Assembly (NCBI GenBank): GCA_963765875.1
Contig: CAVXYK010000012.1
Location: forward strand, 1-64,000
DNA from: JAWKOK01 sp963765875
GTDB taxonomy: Bacteria; Chloroflexota; Anaerolineae; Caldilineales; Caldilineaceae
Reading direction: 5' to 3'
Length of the DNA: 64,000 nt
In this document: positions 61,989 through 64,000 of the stretch, in pieces
How the letters are laid out: each line of letters begins with the position of its first letter
Position numbering within the stretch: position 1 is the stretch's first letter
Translations under genes and position numbers: made by a program
The notes under the pieces: model-generated
What the model saw: only the letters and a program-made list of their open reading frames with translations
The model's database searches: none
Told to the model about the DNA's origin: nothing

Positions 61989-62771
61989 CTATGCCGTCTG
62001 CTTCTGGGCCATGTATTTGGCTGCGACCTCACGCATTTGCGCCTTGACCTCCGGTGACAGGAGCACGGGCTTCGCCAGTGCGCTCTCTTCAGCAGCACCC
62101 TTGGCGGCACCGGCCTCGCCCAACGTATATTCTCGAATCTGCTGGACCTGCCTGGAATCGAAGAGGTCCGGGCCAAGCACCGGCACCGGAATCATGCCGT
62201 CGTTCTCTTTCTGATACCACGGCACGGTCATGATGCTCTGGCGCTCGACTTTGTCATGCAGTTTGAGCATGCCATAGATGAGCGCTTCCGGGGTGGGTGG
62301 GCAACCAGGCACGTAGACGTCGACAGGAATAAACTTGTCAATGCCGCTAACGACGCCATAACCTTCTTTGAAGGGACCGCCGCCGGTGGCGCAGGCGCCC
62401 ATGGCCATCACATAGCGAGGTTCGGCCATCTGATTGTAGATGCGCACGATGGCCGGCAACATCTTCTTGGTCACCGTGCCGGAGACAATCATCAGATCGC
62501 TCTGGCGCGGGCTGGGGCGCATGACCTCCATGCCAAATCGGGCCAGATCATAGCGGCTGGCTGCGGTAGCGATCATCTCGATAGCGCAACAGGCCAGGCC
62601 AAAGAGCAGCGGCCACATGCTGGACTTGCGGCTCCAATTATAAGCCTTGTCCAGCGATGTCACCATGACATTGGCCTGGAGTTCGTCGGGAACAGTGATT
62701 GTATCGTGAAGATACATCTGCACCTGTTCCTGTTTCAGATTCTGGAAATCCACAGGCGGGTTGGTTGCCAT
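61989..62771 (-). CDS. nuoB: NADH-quinone oxidoreductase subunit B
   Basis: 260 residues; holds the terminal cluster N2 of complex I. The ligand cysteines are in FGLACCAIEM, MGACATGGGPF and YVPGCPPTPEAL. ATG 62771 is chosen because AAAGGAAA lies 9 bases upstream and the protein starts normally (MATNPPVDFQNL); 32 upstream codons of the open frame are not conserved. A C-terminal extension of about 65 residues after the core ends Ala/Gln-rich. It heads the set nuoB-nuoC-nuoD-nuoI. nuoA is not found upstream. Confidence 0.96.
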   Translation of the reverse strand: MATNPPVDFQNLKQEQVQMYLHDTITVPDELQANVMVTSLDKAYNWSRKSSMWPLLFGLACCAIEMIATAASRYDLARFGMEVMRPSPRQSDLMIVSGTVTKKMLPAIVRIYNQMAEPRYVMAMGACATGGGPFKEGYGVVSGIDKFIPVDVYVPGCPPTPEALIYGMLKLHDKVERQSIMTVPWYQKENDGMIPVPVLGPDLFDSRQVQQIREYTLGEAGAAKGAAEESALAKPVLLSPEVKAQMREVAAKYMAQKQTA

Positions 62772-63078
62772 AAAGATTGTTTCCTTTTGCAGAAAACTGG
62801 TCGAGAAACGTTTCTCAGTTGCAGAACTCAGTTGTTGCGGAATGATTGCGATATGCTGACAGGCCAAATTTTACCCAAACCAGCACCCAATTGCAACTTT
62901 TTAGAGGTAAAACAGGAGTTATACGGATGCGAAGTATACTGCTTAGTCACTTTTTTCACAAATAGTTTGGACGAAAAATAATTATCAACATTTTCATAAT
63001 AATTGACATGTGAAGCATCTGTATGTTATACTCCGCCCGTTTTTGAAGAGAGAAAATAACTTTTGGAGGTAGGTAATT
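62772..63078 (+). promoter_or_regulatory. Divergent promoter region of nuoB and the radical SAM gene
   Basis: 307 bases. On the plus strand TTGACA (63003-63008) and TATACT (63027-63032), 18 bases apart, form a near-consensus sigma-70 promoter. GGAGGT (63065-63070) precedes the GTG start by 8 bases. The region just before, 62930-63000, is markedly AT-rich. The nuoB promoter must lie in the minus strand here. Confidence 0.75.
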
Positions 63079-64000
63079 GTGGCGATGTTTTGGTCGCGGG
63101 GACACAAAAAAAGCTCGAATATTCTTTGGCTCGATCTAGGAGATCTGGGCGATCTGGTGAACCCGGACGGCCCTCATGAGCAGTGGCAAGATCATGGTCT
63201 CGGTCTGTTGCGTACCATTCTGCACGAGAACGGCATCAAGACAGATCTGGCCTCTACACGCGCTGTAACCTCGTGGGATCAGTTGGCCAAGCAGATCCAA
63301 GGCTACGAAATGTTGATCATGAACGTGCGTAGCTATACCTTCCCGGTCGCCAACAAGGCGGCACAGCTTTTCAAGGAACTCAATCCAGACGGCGTCATTC
63401 TGGCCGGCGGCATGCACGCGACGGTTGCTCCGGATGAGATGGAAGCCGTAAAAGAATTCGACAAAATCTGCATGGGACCAGGCGAACAAGTAATCGTCGA
63501 CCTGGTCAGAGATCCCGATTCATTCCCACGCATCTTCCAGGGCGAGGGAACACGCTCGATGGCCGACTGGCCCATGATCGACCGCACGCTCTGGCCCCAA
63601 CCGATGGGGCGTCGGGTCAAACGCCAATATAAATGGCACTGGCCCATGGAACCCGAGTGCGGCTGGGGCCCCGGCCCGGTGGCCACGATCCTGACCAGCC
63701 GCGTCTGCCCGTGGCAATGTGTCTTCTGCAATGAGAATTCATACATCCCCAACATGGGTCGCCGTCCGGTCGACGCCGTTATCGACGAACTGAACTATCT
63801 AGACCGCAAGTATGGTGTCGGCTCCATCGTCATCCACGATTCCATGTTCTTCCAGAACCCACGCTGGCTCAAAGAATGGATCGAGAAATACCCGCGCAAG
63901 GCCAACAAAGTCTGGCCCTACTGGGCCGCTGGCCGCTCCGACACCGTTCGCCAATGGCCCGATCTCTTTGAGGCGCTGATCCGCGAGACCAACTGGAAGA
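63079..64000 (+). CDS. B12-binding domain radical SAM protein, 5' part (runs off window)
   Basis: The first 307 codons. GTG 63079 is chosen for GGAGGT 8 bases upstream; ATG 63085 is possible. The N-terminal cobalamin-binding-like Rossmann domain (about 15-150) includes ILWLDLGDLGDLVNP, EMLIMNVRSYTFPVANKAAQ and GVILAGGMHATVAPDE, then the radical SAM motif SRVCPWQCVFCNE, whose three cysteines bind the [4Fe-4S] cluster. The strong promoter suggests high expression. Such proteins often methylate carbon centres or modify tetrapyrroles and lipids. The substrate is not clear. Confidence 0.9.
   Translation, partial: MAMFWSRGHKKSSNILWLDLGDLGDLVNPDGPHEQWQDHGLGLLRTILHENGIKTDLASTRAVTSWDQLAKQIQGYEMLIMNVRSYTFPVANKAAQLFKELNPDGVILAGGMHATVAPDEMEAVKEFDKICMGPGEQVIVDLVRDPDSFPRIFQGEGTRSMADWPMIDRTLWPQPMGRRVKRQYKWHWPMEPECGWGPGPVATILTSRVCPWQCVFCNENSYIPNMGRRPVDAVIDELNYLDRKYGVGSIVIHDSMFFQNPRWLKEWIEKYPRKANKVWPYWAAGRSDTVRQWPDLFEALIRETNWK

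Overview
The window looks like a chromosomal segment of a Chloroflexota bacterium, most likely Anaerolineae/Caldilineae-like. This is inferred from gene content, protein style and moderately high GC, not from a marker-gene search. Support comes from duplicated oligopeptide ABC operons with long acidic Ala/Glu/Pro linkers after the lipobox, a two-lobed phosphate ABC system with oversized permeases, LURP-one-like and TPR proteins, DUF2723 membrane proteins and short dispersed palindromic repeats between genes. No rRNA, CRISPR array, prophage or transposase was seen.

Layout. 1-3642 (minus): 5' part of dnaE, interrupted by a 425-residue LAGLIDADG intein. 4124-5132 (plus): nickel superoxide dismutase sodN and its maturation protease sodX. 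5430-14291 (minus): two oligopeptide ABC operons, each binding protein-OppB-OppC. The first binding protein has the usual domain order; the second is circularly permuted. 14695-18417 (plus): pyruvate kinase, prmC and a HAD phosphatase. 18690-22208: a 54-residue exported peptide facing a TPR protein, a LURP-one-related protein and a CPBP protease. 22532-34780 (plus): malic enzyme, then a full phosphate regulon (response regulator, histidine kinase, pstS, pstC, pstA, pstB, phoU) with an 11-bp-phased PHO-box-like array upstream of pstS. 35014-36792: efp, tRNA-Thr and small membrane proteins. 36864-46528: cell envelope and redox genes (murJ, trxB, DUF2723 protein, dolichol-phosphate-mannose synthase-like protein, large GT-C-like protein with an ILEI domain). 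46528-58825 (minus): MBL-GNAT fusion, SAM methyltransferase, DNA methyltransferase, trmB, thrC, GH29 fucosidase, Mrp ATPase, FAD oxidoreductase, Cys4 small protein and an UPF0173 hydrolase. 59045-62771 (minus): nuoB-nuoC-nuoD-nuoI. 63079-64000 (plus): start of a B12-binding radical SAM protein.

The most unusual findings are two circularly permuted solute-binding domains. One is a stand-alone peptide-binding protein. The other is a complete PstS-like phosphate-binding domain, C-terminal half first, inserted into the first external loop of PstA. The phosphate operon therefore encodes both a free PstS and a permease carrying its own permuted receptor.

Caveat: about twenty single-base indels interrupt otherwise well conserved genes, many of them in G/C runs. 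In the histidine kinase three of them cancel out. Sequencing error is the simplest explanation, so these genes are given as full-length loci with the likely indel position, not as separate short ORFs.
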